64,000 nucleotides of DNA from an uncultured bacterium (GTDB taxonomy: Bacteria > Verrucomicrobiota > Verrucomicrobiia > CAIQCK01). Location of the stretch: positions 62,001 to 126,000 of the forward strand of contig CAIQCK010000030.1 in the NCBI GenBank assembly GCA_903870275.1. The letters run 5' to 3'. The translations under genes were made by a program, and so were the position numbers. This document shows positions 52,472 through 60,614 of the stretch, in pieces; positions within the stretch are counted from its first letter, which is position 1, and the number at the start of each line of letters is the position of its first letter. The notes beneath the pieces were generated by a model. It was not told the DNA's origin, ran no database searches, and was given only the letters and a program-made list of their open reading frames with translations.

Positions 52472-55400
52472 TCACTCGCCGAGGATCATCACCTCGGTCT
52501 CCAGTTCGATGCCGCGCTCTTCTTTCGCGCGTTTTTGGATAAACTCGATGAGTTGCAACACGTCAGCCGCGGTCGCGCCGCCGTCGTTGACGATAAAATT
52601 CCCGTGCACCTCGCTGACGCGCGCCTTGCCGATGGTCTTGCCTTTCAGACCCAGCTCGTCAATCAGCTTGCCTGCTGAAATCTGCTTTGGGTTCTTAAAA
52701 ATACAGCCCGCCGACGATTCGCGCGGCTGCGTGCTCCAGCGTTTTTGCTGGAAGCTTTTGAGACGGTTTTCGATCACTTCCGGCGCGGCCGGCGTGCCTT
52801 TGAACACCGCCGACAGCGCGATGTGGTCCCGGAACAGCGGACAGCCGCGATATTCGTAATGGATTTCATTCGCCGGTTTTTCGTAAACGTTGCCGGCGTA
52901 ATCCATAAACCGCACACTTTCCGACACCTCGAACGTCCACTGTCCCATCGCGCCCGCGTTCATCCGCAGCGCGCCGCCCACGGAACCGGGAATGCCTTCG
53001 AGAAACTCCAGCCCGGCCAGGTTCGACCGCTTTGCCGCCATGACGACGTCGCGAACCTTTGCGCCGGCGCCAGCGGCGATCCGTTCGCCGTGCACTTCAA
53101 CCAGACTTAATTGCGGATGGGAAAGCCGGATGACGACGCCCTTGATGCCGCTGTCGCGCACAAGCAGGTTCGAGCCGCGGCCGATCAGGAAGAACGGCAG
53201 CTTCTGCGCCGCGCAATAGCCGAGCACTTTGCCGAGATCGCCTTCGCTCGCCGGCTCGCACCAGAACTGCGCGCAACCGCCGAGCTGGAACGTCGTCTTC
53301 TTTGCCATCGGCTCGTTTCGCAGCAACGTCGTCTGCGCGTCGAGCAACGCGCGAAGTTCGGCAAAAATTTCGCCCTCGGTTTTCATGACCAGGTTCGCCT
53401 TTGTGCCGATCTGGCCGGCCCGTGCGCGCCGCGCCACCTCGTCGGCCGTCTTGTAAATGTCGCCCGCGCCCAGGATGGCGATGATGTCGCCGGGCCGGGC
53501 CGCCGCCAGCAACCGGTCCGCCACGCGCGACAGCTCTGGCTCGAACTCCACGTCGCGATGCCCGCTCGCCTTCACCGCCTCGAGGATTGTCCGGCCGCTG
53601 ATGCCTTCGATCGCCGGCTCGCTCGCGGCATAGACATCCGTCAGCACGAGCTTGTCCGCCCCGTCAAACGCCCGGCCAAACTGTGCGCTCAGGAATTTCG
53701 TGCGCGTGAAGCGGTGCGGCTGGAACGCCGCGACGATGCGCCGCCGGCCCAGCGAGCGCAGCGCCTCCAGCGTCGCGCGCAACTCCGTCGGATGATGCGC
53801 ATAGTCGTCCACGACGAGGTAATCCTTGTCCTCGAATTTCACCTCCAGCCGCCGCTCCGCGCCGCGGAACGTCGCGAGCGCGGCAACGACTTGCGCAAAC
53901 GTCAACCCCAGCGTCATGCCCACGGCGACGGCGGCGGTGGCGTTTGAGACATTGTGCCGTCCCGGCACAGCGAGCGAAATCTCACCGAGCATCTGGCCAC
54001 CGCGTTTGACGGCGAACCGCGTGCCGGTCGCCTCCGGCCGCGCGTCCACGGCGCGGTAGGTCGCGTCCCCGGCGAAGCCGAACGAGACGCCGCGCGGATG
54101 GCCGGCGCAAAGCCGCCCGACGTTGGCGTCGTCGGCGCAAAAGAAAAGACGGTTGCGCGTGTTCTCGATGAATTCGGCAAAAGTATCGAGGATCGCCTGG
54201 AGGTCGCGGTAGTAATCGAGGTGTTCCTCCTCGATGTTCATCACGACGGCGTGCGTCGGCGCATATTCCACCAGCGTGCCGTCGCTCTCGTCGCACTCGG
54301 CGACGAAAAATTCGCCCGCGCCTTCGCCGGCGTTGCCGCCGAGCGTGCGCAGACAGCCGCCAATGCAAAACGACGGGTCGTGTCCGCCAGTCTTGAGCAC
54401 GTGTGAGATCATCGCGCTGGTGGTGGTCTTGCCATGGATGCCCGCGACGCAGACCGACGCCGGCGCCGGTTTGCCGGTCAAAAACGGATTCTGCATCACC
54501 GCCGCCAGCATGCGCGCGCGCCGGATGATCGGAATGCCCGCGGCCTCGGCAGCGCGAAGCTCCGGATTGTCCCTGGCAATGGCGTTGGAATAAACGACGA
54601 GGTCTGGCTGGCCGATGTTGGCGGCGGCGTGTTCCGCAAACACCGTCGCACCGCGGCCGCGCAATGCCTCCAGTTCGGCCGCGCCGCCGGTGTCGGAGCC
54701 GCTCACGCGATGACCGCGCGCCAGCAACAATCGGGCGATGCCGCTCATGCCGCAGCCGGCCACGCCGACGAAATGCACGGCGCAGGCTCGCTCGCCGAGC
54801 AACCGGACAATGTCGTTTTTCTGCAATTCGCGTGGCACCACCGCCGGCTCAACAATGCCGCCCACCTCGGTCAGTAACGCCACCAGTGCCGCCGCCGCGT
54901 TGGGCCGCCGCAGTTCCGCCATTTTTTCCGACATCGCCTTCCGATCGCCGCCGCGAAGCAGGTCGTCCAGCGCCGCCGCGAGCATCGCGCCGGTCGTGGC
55001 GATTTCGGTTATTACGCGCGCGCCACCGCGTCTGGCGGCGGAATCGGCGTTGAAAAACTGGTGGTTGTCCGCCGCAGCCGGGAACGGCACGAGCAACGAC
55101 GGCAGACCGAACCACGCCAGCTCCGACAACGCCGCCGCGCCGGAACGCGACACGGCCAGAGTCGCCGCGCTATAGGCCAGTTCCATCTCCTTGAAAAACG
55201 GACGGACCATCGCTTTGAGTCCATTGGCCTCGTAAGCGGCGCGCACACGTTCGAAATCCGACTCGCCGCAGAGGTGAACAAACTGAATTTGCCGGCCCAG
55301 ATGCTGCAAGTGAGGCAGTGCTTCGATGACAAGGCTGTTGAGGCCGCGCGCGCCCTGGCTGCCGCCAACGACCAGGATGGTGCGGCGCTGCTGGTCAAGA

Positions 55401-55939
55401 CCCAACTGCCAGCGCGCCTCGGCGGCGGGCAGTCTGCGCAATGCGCTGCGGACCGGCGTGCCGGTATCCACCACGCGGCGGCCGGGGAAAAACGCGGCGC
55501 ATTCCTCCATGCCCACGGCGACGGCGGCGGCGAAAGGCGCGAGCAGCCGCGTGGCGCGGCCGGGAACCGCGTTGGATTCGTGGATGACAAACGGCACGCG
55601 GCGCTGCCGCGCCACCCACGCCGCCGGCGCGAGCGTGAACCCGCCCGTGCCGAGAAGAACGTCGGGTTTGAAATCGTCAAAGATCCGCGCGCATTGACGG
55701 ATGGCGCGCAGCAACCGGACCGTGAACGTCAGCACCCGCGGCGAAAGCAGCGACGGCAATGCGATGACGGGAAGCGCGCGCACCTCAAAGCCGGGCGCGG
55801 CAGCGGCGGCCTGCCGGTCAATGTCCTTGCCGGAAACCAGGAGCATCACGCGGTGGCCGCGAAGGCGAAGCATTTCGGCGACGGCCACCCCCGGAAAGAG
55901 ATGGCCGCCCGATCCGCCGCAAGCAATGGCTACATTCAT
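52472..55939 (-). CDS. MurG-MurC-MurB trifunctional fusion
   Basis: One uninterrupted frame of 1155 residues. Residues 1 to about 365 are MurG (lipid II-forming GlcNAc transferase): VAIACGGSGGHLFPGVAVAE, VVGGSQGARGLNSLV, VSRSGAAALSELAWFGLPSL. Residues about 375-850 are MurC (UDP-MurNAc:L-Ala ligase): HFVGVAGCGMSGIARLL, P-loop AGIHGKTTTSAMISH, VVDDYAHHPTEL. Residues 852-1155 are MurB (UDP-GlcNAc-enolpyruvate reductase): FLIGRGSNLLVRDSGIKG, GIPGSVGGALRMNAGA, SSAGCIFKNP (Cys where Ser is common). ATG 55939 overlaps the ftsW stop by 4 bp. No stop codon lies between the domains; an internal ATG (53386) at the MurB start could allow a separate MurB. Confidence 0.95.
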   Translation of the reverse strand: MNVAIACGGSGGHLFPGVAVAEMLRLRGHRVMLLVSGKDIDRQAAAAAPGFEVRALPVIALPSLLSPRVLTFTVRLLRAIRQCARIFDDFKPDVLLGTGGFTLAPAAWVARQRRVPFVIHESNAVPGRATRLLAPFAAAVAVGMEECAAFFPGRRVVDTGTPVRSALRRLPAAEARWQLGLDQQRRTILVVGGSQGARGLNSLVIEALPHLQHLGRQIQFVHLCGESDFERVRAAYEANGLKAMVRPFFKEMELAYSAATLAVSRSGAAALSELAWFGLPSLLVPFPAAADNHQFFNADSAARRGGARVITEIATTGAMLAAALDDLLRGGDRKAMSEKMAELRRPNAAAALVALLTEVGGIVEPAVVPRELQKNDIVRLLGERACAVHFVGVAGCGMSGIARLLLARGHRVSGSDTGGAAELEALRGRGATVFAEHAAANIGQPDLVVYSNAIARDNPELRAAEAAGIPIIRRARMLAAVMQNPFLTGKPAPASVCVAGIHGKTTTSAMISHVLKTGGHDPSFCIGGCLRTLGGNAGEGAGEFFVAECDESDGTLVEYAPTHAVVMNIEEEHLDYYRDLQAILDTFAEFIENTRNRLFFCADDANVGRLCAGHPRGVSFGFAGDATYRAVDARPEATGTRFAVKRGGQMLGEISLAVPGRHNVSNATAAVAVGMTLGLTFAQVVAALATFRGAERRLEVKFEDKDYLVVDDYAHHPTELRATLEALRSLGRRRIVAAFQPHRFTRTKFLSAQFGRAFDGADKLVLTDVYAASEPAIEGISGRTILEAVKASGHRDVEFEPELSRVADRLLAAARPGDIIAILGAGDIYKTADEVARRARAGQIGTKANLVMKTEGEIFAELRALLDAQTTLLRNEPMAKKTTFQLGGCAQFWCEPASEGDLGKVLGYCAAQKLPFFLIGRGSNLLVRDSGIKGVVIRLSHPQLSLVEVHGERIAAGAGAKVRDVVMAAKRSNLAGLEFLEGIPGSVGGALRMNAGAMGQWTFEVSESVRFMDYAGNVYEKPANEIHYEYRGCPLFRDHIALSAVFKGTPAAPEVIENRLKSFQQKRWSTQPRESSAGCIFKNPKQISAGKLIDELGLKGKTIGKARVSEVHGNFIVNDGGATAADVLQLIEFIQKRAKEERGIELETEVMILGE

Positions 55940-57111
55940 CCGCGCAGTGTCCCGACTTTGAACGGATTCGTCACGCGCCTCGCCGGCGCGAGCGCCGGTT
56001 CGGGGGTATCCGCGTGACGGGCGATGCTCAAGAGCACGCCGACGCAAACCAGCAGCACGCACAAGTCGGTGCCGCCGTAGCTGATGAACGGCAGCGGCAT
56101 GCCTTTGTTCGGCATGCAACTCGTCACCACCGCGAAATTGATCAGGGCTTGAAGTCCGATGAGCGTCACGAGGCCCATGCCTAACAAGTAGCCGAAATGT
56201 TCGCGCGCCCGCGTGCTGACGTAAACGCCGGCGGCGATCAGCACCATGAACGCCAGCAGCATCAGCGCCATCGTCACGAGGCCGAGTTCCTCGCCGATGA
56301 TCGGCGCGATAAAATCGCTGAACGCCAGCGGCAGGTAATGTTCCTTGATGCGGCTGAGCCCGAGGCCGACGCCCTGGACGCCGCCGAGCGCGAATGCCAC
56401 TTTCGCATGCACCTGCTGCACATCGGCGCCGATATTGGTGATCCGGCTCCAACGCGCCGGGTCCCGACGCAAGTATTCGAAGAGCAACCAGCCCGCCGCG
56501 CTGTAAGACGGCAACACCAGCCACCACCGGACGCCGCCGAGCAGCATCACACCCAGGGCAACGACGCCGATCAGCACGCTCGTGCCCACGTCGGTTTCGA
56601 GCATGATCGGCATTACGACCAGTCCCATCACGCCCATCGGCCACACGAAGCCCCAGCCGAGGTCGGAAACGCTTTGCCGGAACCGGAGGCATTGCCAGAA
56701 ACGGACGTTCTGGATGGCCGCACGACCGCGGTCCAGGCACCACGCGAGCATGAAAACGACGGCGACCTTACCCAACTCCGACGGCTGGAAGCCCGGCTTC
56801 AGCCAGCGGCGTGCGCCGTTGATCCTCATGCCTAAACCCGGCACGAGCACGAGCACGAGCAGGATGACGGCAAGAACCCAGAATACCCACGCGGGCTTGC
56901 GCCAGACCGCGTAATCAATTTTTGCTGCGGCGAGCAAACCGATCACGCCGATGCCGCACCAGACGGCCTGGCGCTTGACGAACCAGTAGAGGTCACCGTG
57001 ACAGAGGGAGGCTTTTTGGGCATACGGATAACTGGCGCTGTAGAGCATCACCAATCCGAGGCCCAGCAAGAACAACACGCTAACTAGAATCGCCGCAAAA
57101 CTTTTCTTCAC
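55936..57111 (-). CDS. ftsW: Peptidoglycan glycosyltransferase FtsW
   Basis: A 391-residue SEDS protein with about ten TMs, the septal glycan polymerase that works with FtsI. Motifs: GLVMLYSASYPYAQ near the start, GARRWLKPGFQPSELGKVA, FSDFIAPIIGEELGL and NKGMPLPFISYGGTDL. It lies between the LysM gene and the murG fusion as in a standard dcw order, and shares a 4-bp overlap with the latter. RodA is excluded by position. Confidence 0.94.
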   Translation of the reverse strand: MKKSFAAILVSVLFLLGLGLVMLYSASYPYAQKASLCHGDLYWFVKRQAVWCGIGVIGLLAAAKIDYAVWRKPAWVFWVLAVILLVLVLVPGLGMRINGARRWLKPGFQPSELGKVAVVFMLAWCLDRGRAAIQNVRFWQCLRFRQSVSDLGWGFVWPMGVMGLVVMPIMLETDVGTSVLIGVVALGVMLLGGVRWWLVLPSYSAAGWLLFEYLRRDPARWSRITNIGADVQQVHAKVAFALGGVQGVGLGLSRIKEHYLPLAFSDFIAPIIGEELGLVTMALMLLAFMVLIAAGVYVSTRAREHFGYLLGMGLVTLIGLQALINFAVVTSCMPNKGMPLPFISYGGTDLCVLLVCVGVLLSIARHADTPEPALAPARRVTNPFKVGTLRG

Positions 57112-57134
57112 CTAGTTTGGGTTTCACTCTTGTC

Positions 57135-57177
57135 GGGAGACCTCCCCAGCCGCCGATCTGGTCTGGGGAAGTCTCCC
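57135..57177 (-). promoter_or_regulatory. 14-bp stem-loop between the LysM gene and ftsW
   Basis: Arms 57135-57148 and 57164-57177 pair at all but one position. In minus-strand RNA the exception becomes a G-U wobble, so the stem is continuous over 14 pairs with a 15-nt loop. No U-tract follows, so it is not a classical terminator. It could attenuate, stabilise or mark processing of the dcw mRNA before ftsW. Confidence 0.55.
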
Positions 57178-57209
57178 GCGGTTTCATGAACTCGTAAGGG
57201 TTGTCTGAT

Positions 57210-58052
57210 TTACATTGATCCCGGAGCCGGAGTGTTTGGCGCCGAAGGCGGCGGCGCGGGAATGGACGGCGCGGACGGAGGAGGCTCCGGCAGCGACGGC
57301 GTCGTAACGGTCGGCGCGGGCGGCGGCGCGCCACCTGCGGTCGGCGCGGGAATGCCACCGGTGGGAGTGCCACCTGCGGCGGGCGCAGCGCCACCGGGCA
57401 CGTTCAGCTTCTGGCCGATCTGAAGTTTCTTCGGATCAAGGCCAGGATTGGCGTCGATCAGGTCCTTGCTCTTGACGCCGAGTTTCTTGGCGATCGTCGC
57501 CGGCGAATCGCCCTTCTCAACAACATACTGGCCACCCGCGGCGCCAGCAGGCGCGGCGGCCTCGGCACCTTCCTTCTTCGGCGCGGCTTTGGCGGCTTTC
57601 TTGTGAACCGTCTTCTTCGGCGCGGCGACTTCCTTCTGACCGCTCTCCAGCGGCGACGGAACCGACAGCTTCTGGCCGATACGGATGGTGTCGCTGCTCA
57701 GATTATTAGCCTGCTTCAGCGCGGTCACCGTCGTGCCGCTCTTGTGCGCGATGCCGGAGAGCGTGTCCCCTTTGACCACCGTGTAGCTTGACGGGGCTTT
57801 CGCAGCAGGAGCGGTCAGAGGCATTGGCTTCGATTCAATGGCTGGCGCGGTCGCAATCGGCGTCACGGGCGCAACCGGCGGCGGAGCCACCTCCGTCGGC
57901 ACCACCGCGGCCGGCGGCGCTCCGGGCGGCGGTGTCACAACAGCCGGCTGGGTCTTGTGTGTCGGCTTGCAGCTTTCAAACAACAACAGTCCTCCGATCA
58001 CCGCGATGTGCATCCCGGCAATCAGCATTATCTTCGACGTCTTCGAGTTCAT
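57210..58052 (-). CDS. LysM-domain protein in the dcw cluster
   Basis: A 280-residue protein with an N-terminal hydrophobic segment (IMLIAGMHIAVIGGLLLFES-C; a lipobox is possible but imperfect). Two LysM repeats follow: SYTVVKGDTLSGIAHKSGTT (residues about 88-130) and QYVVEKGDSPATIAKKLGVK (about 175-220), within Ala/Pro/Lys-rich linkers and a Pro-rich C-terminus. LysM binds N-acetylglucosamine in peptidoglycan. It lies between murD and ftsW, so a structural role at the division site is likely but unproven. Confidence 0.85.
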   Translation of the reverse strand: MNSKTSKIMLIAGMHIAVIGGLLLFESCKPTHKTQPAVVTPPPGAPPAAVVPTEVAPPPVAPVTPIATAPAIESKPMPLTAPAAKAPSSYTVVKGDTLSGIAHKSGTTVTALKQANNLSSDTIRIGQKLSVPSPLESGQKEVAAPKKTVHKKAAKAAPKKEGAEAAAPAGAAGGQYVVEKGDSPATIAKKLGVKSKDLIDANPGLDPKKLQIGQKLNVPGGAAPAAGGTPTGGIPAPTAGGAPPPAPTVTTPSLPEPPPSAPSIPAPPPSAPNTPAPGSM

Positions 58053-58100
58053 GTTTACTTATCCTCCGGTCCTCTCTGCGTTACTTCCTACTGGTTTGGG

Positions 58101-59489
58101 TTAATGTTTGGCTCGCGAAATTTGTTGGCCGGACGCGAGTGTCCGGACGATTTGCTTAAATTGTTCACCACGGTCTTCGTAGTTGTCAAACATATCAAAA
58201 CTTGAGCACGCTGGCGACAAAAGAACAACATCGCCGCGCCGCGCGTTGTCCCGTGCCAGCCGCACTGCCGCTTCCAGCGTGTCGGCCCGGACGCACCGCA
58301 CCGCGGGCGACCAACTCGTTGCCAGTTTATCGCGCGTTTCGCCGATCAGCACCGCCAGTTTCGCCTTCAACTTCAATGTCGCATTCAACGACGCAAAATC
58401 AAAACCTTTATCCTTGCCGCCCGCAATCAGAACCACGGGCCGGTTGAACCCGGCCAGCGCCTTCTCCACCGCGTCGGTGTTGGTCGCTTTCGAGTCGTTG
58501 ACGTAATCGACGCCATCGATCTCCGCGACCCACTCGCACCGATGCGGCAGCGGCCGATACACTGCAATGGCCCGCCGCGCCGCGTCCAGCGGCACATGAA
58601 ACGCCTCACCAACCGCCAGCGCCGACATGATGTTCTCGGCGTTGTGCGGCCCGCGCAGATGCGTGTCCGCCATGTCGAGCAACTCACCGGCCTGCGCGCT
58701 GTAAATCTTCGTGTCCTCCAGCCACATCGCGCAACCTTCGCGCCGTCCGCGCGCGCTGAACACCACCTGCCGAGGCGCGTCCGGTCGCCGGAGCGAGGCG
58801 AAGTCGCCCCTGCAATCCGCGTTCACCACCGCGAGGTCATCCGGCTGCTGGTTCATGAACACCCGCTCCTTCGCCGCCGCGTAATCGCGCATCGAAGCGT
58901 AGCGGTCCAGATGGTCGGGCGTCACGTTCAGCATCACGCTCACGTGCGGATGAAACCGCTCGATACGTTCTAATTGGAAAGAACTGACTTCCAACACCAC
59001 CACATTGAGCCGCCGGGCCGCCGCGTCGTCGCATAACAAATCACAAAACGCCCGGCCGATGTTTCCGGCTGGCGGCGCGGCGATTCCGCCGGCCTGTAGC
59101 ACGGCGGCGCACAACTCCGTCGTGGTCGTCTTGCCGTTAGTGCCCGTGACGGCCACGACCGGGCACGGGCACAACCGGAATCCGATTTCCAATTCGCTGA
59201 TCACCGGCACGCCGGAGTTTTCCACCTCGCGAAGCAACATGTTGTCCGGCGGAAAACCAGGGCTGAGCACGGTTAAATCCGCGGCCGCACGCCCCAGTTG
59301 TTGGACGCCGAGCCGCGCCTCGACGCCTTGCGCCCGCAACGACTGCGCCACCGTTTGTAGGGCTTCGTTGTCGGCATTGTCAATACCGATAACTCGCGCG
59401 CCGCGCGCGGCCAGCAACCGTGCCGCCGCCACGCCGCTGCGGCCCAAACCGAGCACCAAAACCCGCTTGTTTTTCACGTCAAAGTTCAT
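58101..59489 (-). CDS. murD: UDP-N-acetylmuramoylalanine--D-glutamate ligase
   Basis: A 462-residue Mur ligase adding D-Glu. The N-terminal Rossmann motif is VLVLGLGRSGVAAARLL, the P-loop is VAVTGTNGKTTTTELCA, with VVVLEVSSFQLERIERFHPH (carbamylated Lys region follows in AAAKERVF) and CEWVAEIDGVDYVNDSKATN. The 4-bp overlap with mraY fixes ATG 59489. The upstream open frame is the shadow of mraY. Confidence 0.95.
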   Translation of the reverse strand: MNFDVKNKRVLVLGLGRSGVAAARLLAARGARVIGIDNADNEALQTVAQSLRAQGVEARLGVQQLGRAAADLTVLSPGFPPDNMLLREVENSGVPVISELEIGFRLCPCPVVAVTGTNGKTTTTELCAAVLQAGGIAAPPAGNIGRAFCDLLCDDAAARRLNVVVLEVSSFQLERIERFHPHVSVMLNVTPDHLDRYASMRDYAAAKERVFMNQQPDDLAVVNADCRGDFASLRRPDAPRQVVFSARGRREGCAMWLEDTKIYSAQAGELLDMADTHLRGPHNAENIMSALAVGEAFHVPLDAARRAIAVYRPLPHRCEWVAEIDGVDYVNDSKATNTDAVEKALAGFNRPVVLIAGGKDKGFDFASLNATLKLKAKLAVLIGETRDKLATSWSPAVRCVRADTLEAAVRLARDNARRGDVVLLSPACSSFDMFDNYEDRGEQFKQIVRTLASGQQISRAKH

Positions 59490-60613
59490 CGCAGTTTCAA
59501 CGTGCCGAGGCCGACGAGCGCGAAAAGCAGCGCGAGAATCCAAAACCGCACGACGACTTGCGTTTCGCTCCAACCTTTAAGTTGAAAGTGGTGATGCAAC
59601 GGCGTCATGAGGAACACGCGCCGGCCCTCGCCGTAAAGGCGCTTGGTCCATTTGAAGTAGCTGACTTGAATGATGACGCTGGCCGCTTCGACCACGAAGA
59701 TGCCGCCGATGATGAGCAGCGTGACCGGTTGCTGGATCAACACCGCGATAATGCCCAGCACGCCGCCAATGGCCAGCGAACCGGTGTCGCCCATAAATAC
59801 CTGCGCCGGATGGCAGTTAAACCAGAGAAACCCGATGCCCGCGCCGAACAGCGCCGAACAGAACACCGTCAATTCGCCAGCGTTTTTCAAATGCGCGATG
59901 TGCAGATACGCCGCCAGTTTCGGTTGGTCCGCCACGTAGGCCATCACGCCGAGCGCCGCCGCCGCGGTGATTGTGCAACCAATCGCCAGCCCGTCCATGC
60001 CATCGGTCAGGTTTACCGCGTTGGAACTGGCAACCACAATGAGTTCGATCCACACGATCGCCCACAGACCGACATCGGCGATCACGGGCTTCTTCGCGAA
60101 CGGCAGCCACAGTTCGCGCACCTGCCGCGACGTGTCTGGATCGAGCCACAACCACGCCCCTACGAGCAAACCGAGCGCGACCTGGCCGGTGAGTTTCTGC
60201 CAGCCGCTGAGTCCCTGCCGCGCCTTGTTGCGAACTTTCAGATAATCATCCGCCCAGCCGAGCGCCGCCAGCCAGAGCAGACAGAACAACGTCAGCCAGA
60301 CGAACCTCACTCCGGGGTTCGCCCATAGCAGCGTCGAGACTGTGAGCGCAACGACGATCAGAATGCCGCCCATCGAAGGCGTCTCGCTCTTGCCTTTGCG
60401 CAACGCCGCCAGTGTCGCGAGATCCGCGTCGCCGCCCACGTGCTCGCCGATCTTCAGCCGTCGCAGCCACCGGATGATCGCCGGCCCCAACCAGACGCTC
60501 ACGAGCATCGCCGTCACCGCCGCCATCACCGCGCGGAAGTTGACATAACGGAAAACATTCAGCGGCCCCAACGCGCCGCCGTAGTGCGTCAGATGGTGGA
60601 GGAAGTAGAACAT
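59486..60613 (-). CDS. mraY: Phospho-N-acetylmuramoyl-pentapeptide-transferase
   Basis: A 375-residue polytopic enzyme that makes lipid I from UDP-MurNAc-pentapeptide and undecaprenyl phosphate. Family motifs: GKSETPSMGGILIV, WADDYLKVRNKARQGLSGWQ (aspartates), SNAVNLTDGMDGLAIG, FMGDTGSLAIGGVLGI and RRVFLMTPLHHHFQLKGWSE. It follows murF by 1 bp and overlaps murD by 4 bp. Confidence 0.96.
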   Translation of the reverse strand: MFYFLHHLTHYGGALGPLNVFRYVNFRAVMAAVTAMLVSVWLGPAIIRWLRRLKIGEHVGGDADLATLAALRKGKSETPSMGGILIVVALTVSTLLWANPGVRFVWLTLFCLLWLAALGWADDYLKVRNKARQGLSGWQKLTGQVALGLLVGAWLWLDPDTSRQVRELWLPFAKKPVIADVGLWAIVWIELIVVASSNAVNLTDGMDGLAIGCTITAAAALGVMAYVADQPKLAAYLHIAHLKNAGELTVFCSALFGAGIGFLWFNCHPAQVFMGDTGSLAIGGVLGIIAVLIQQPVTLLIIGGIFVVEAASVIIQVSYFKWTKRLYGEGRRVFLMTPLHHHFQLKGWSETQVVVRFWILALLFALVGLGTLKLR

Positions 60614-60614
60614 G

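Noticed and set aside
57135..57177. Rho-independent terminator before ftsW
   Set aside because: The stem is strong but no U-tract follows, and premature termination would cut off essential downstream division genes.
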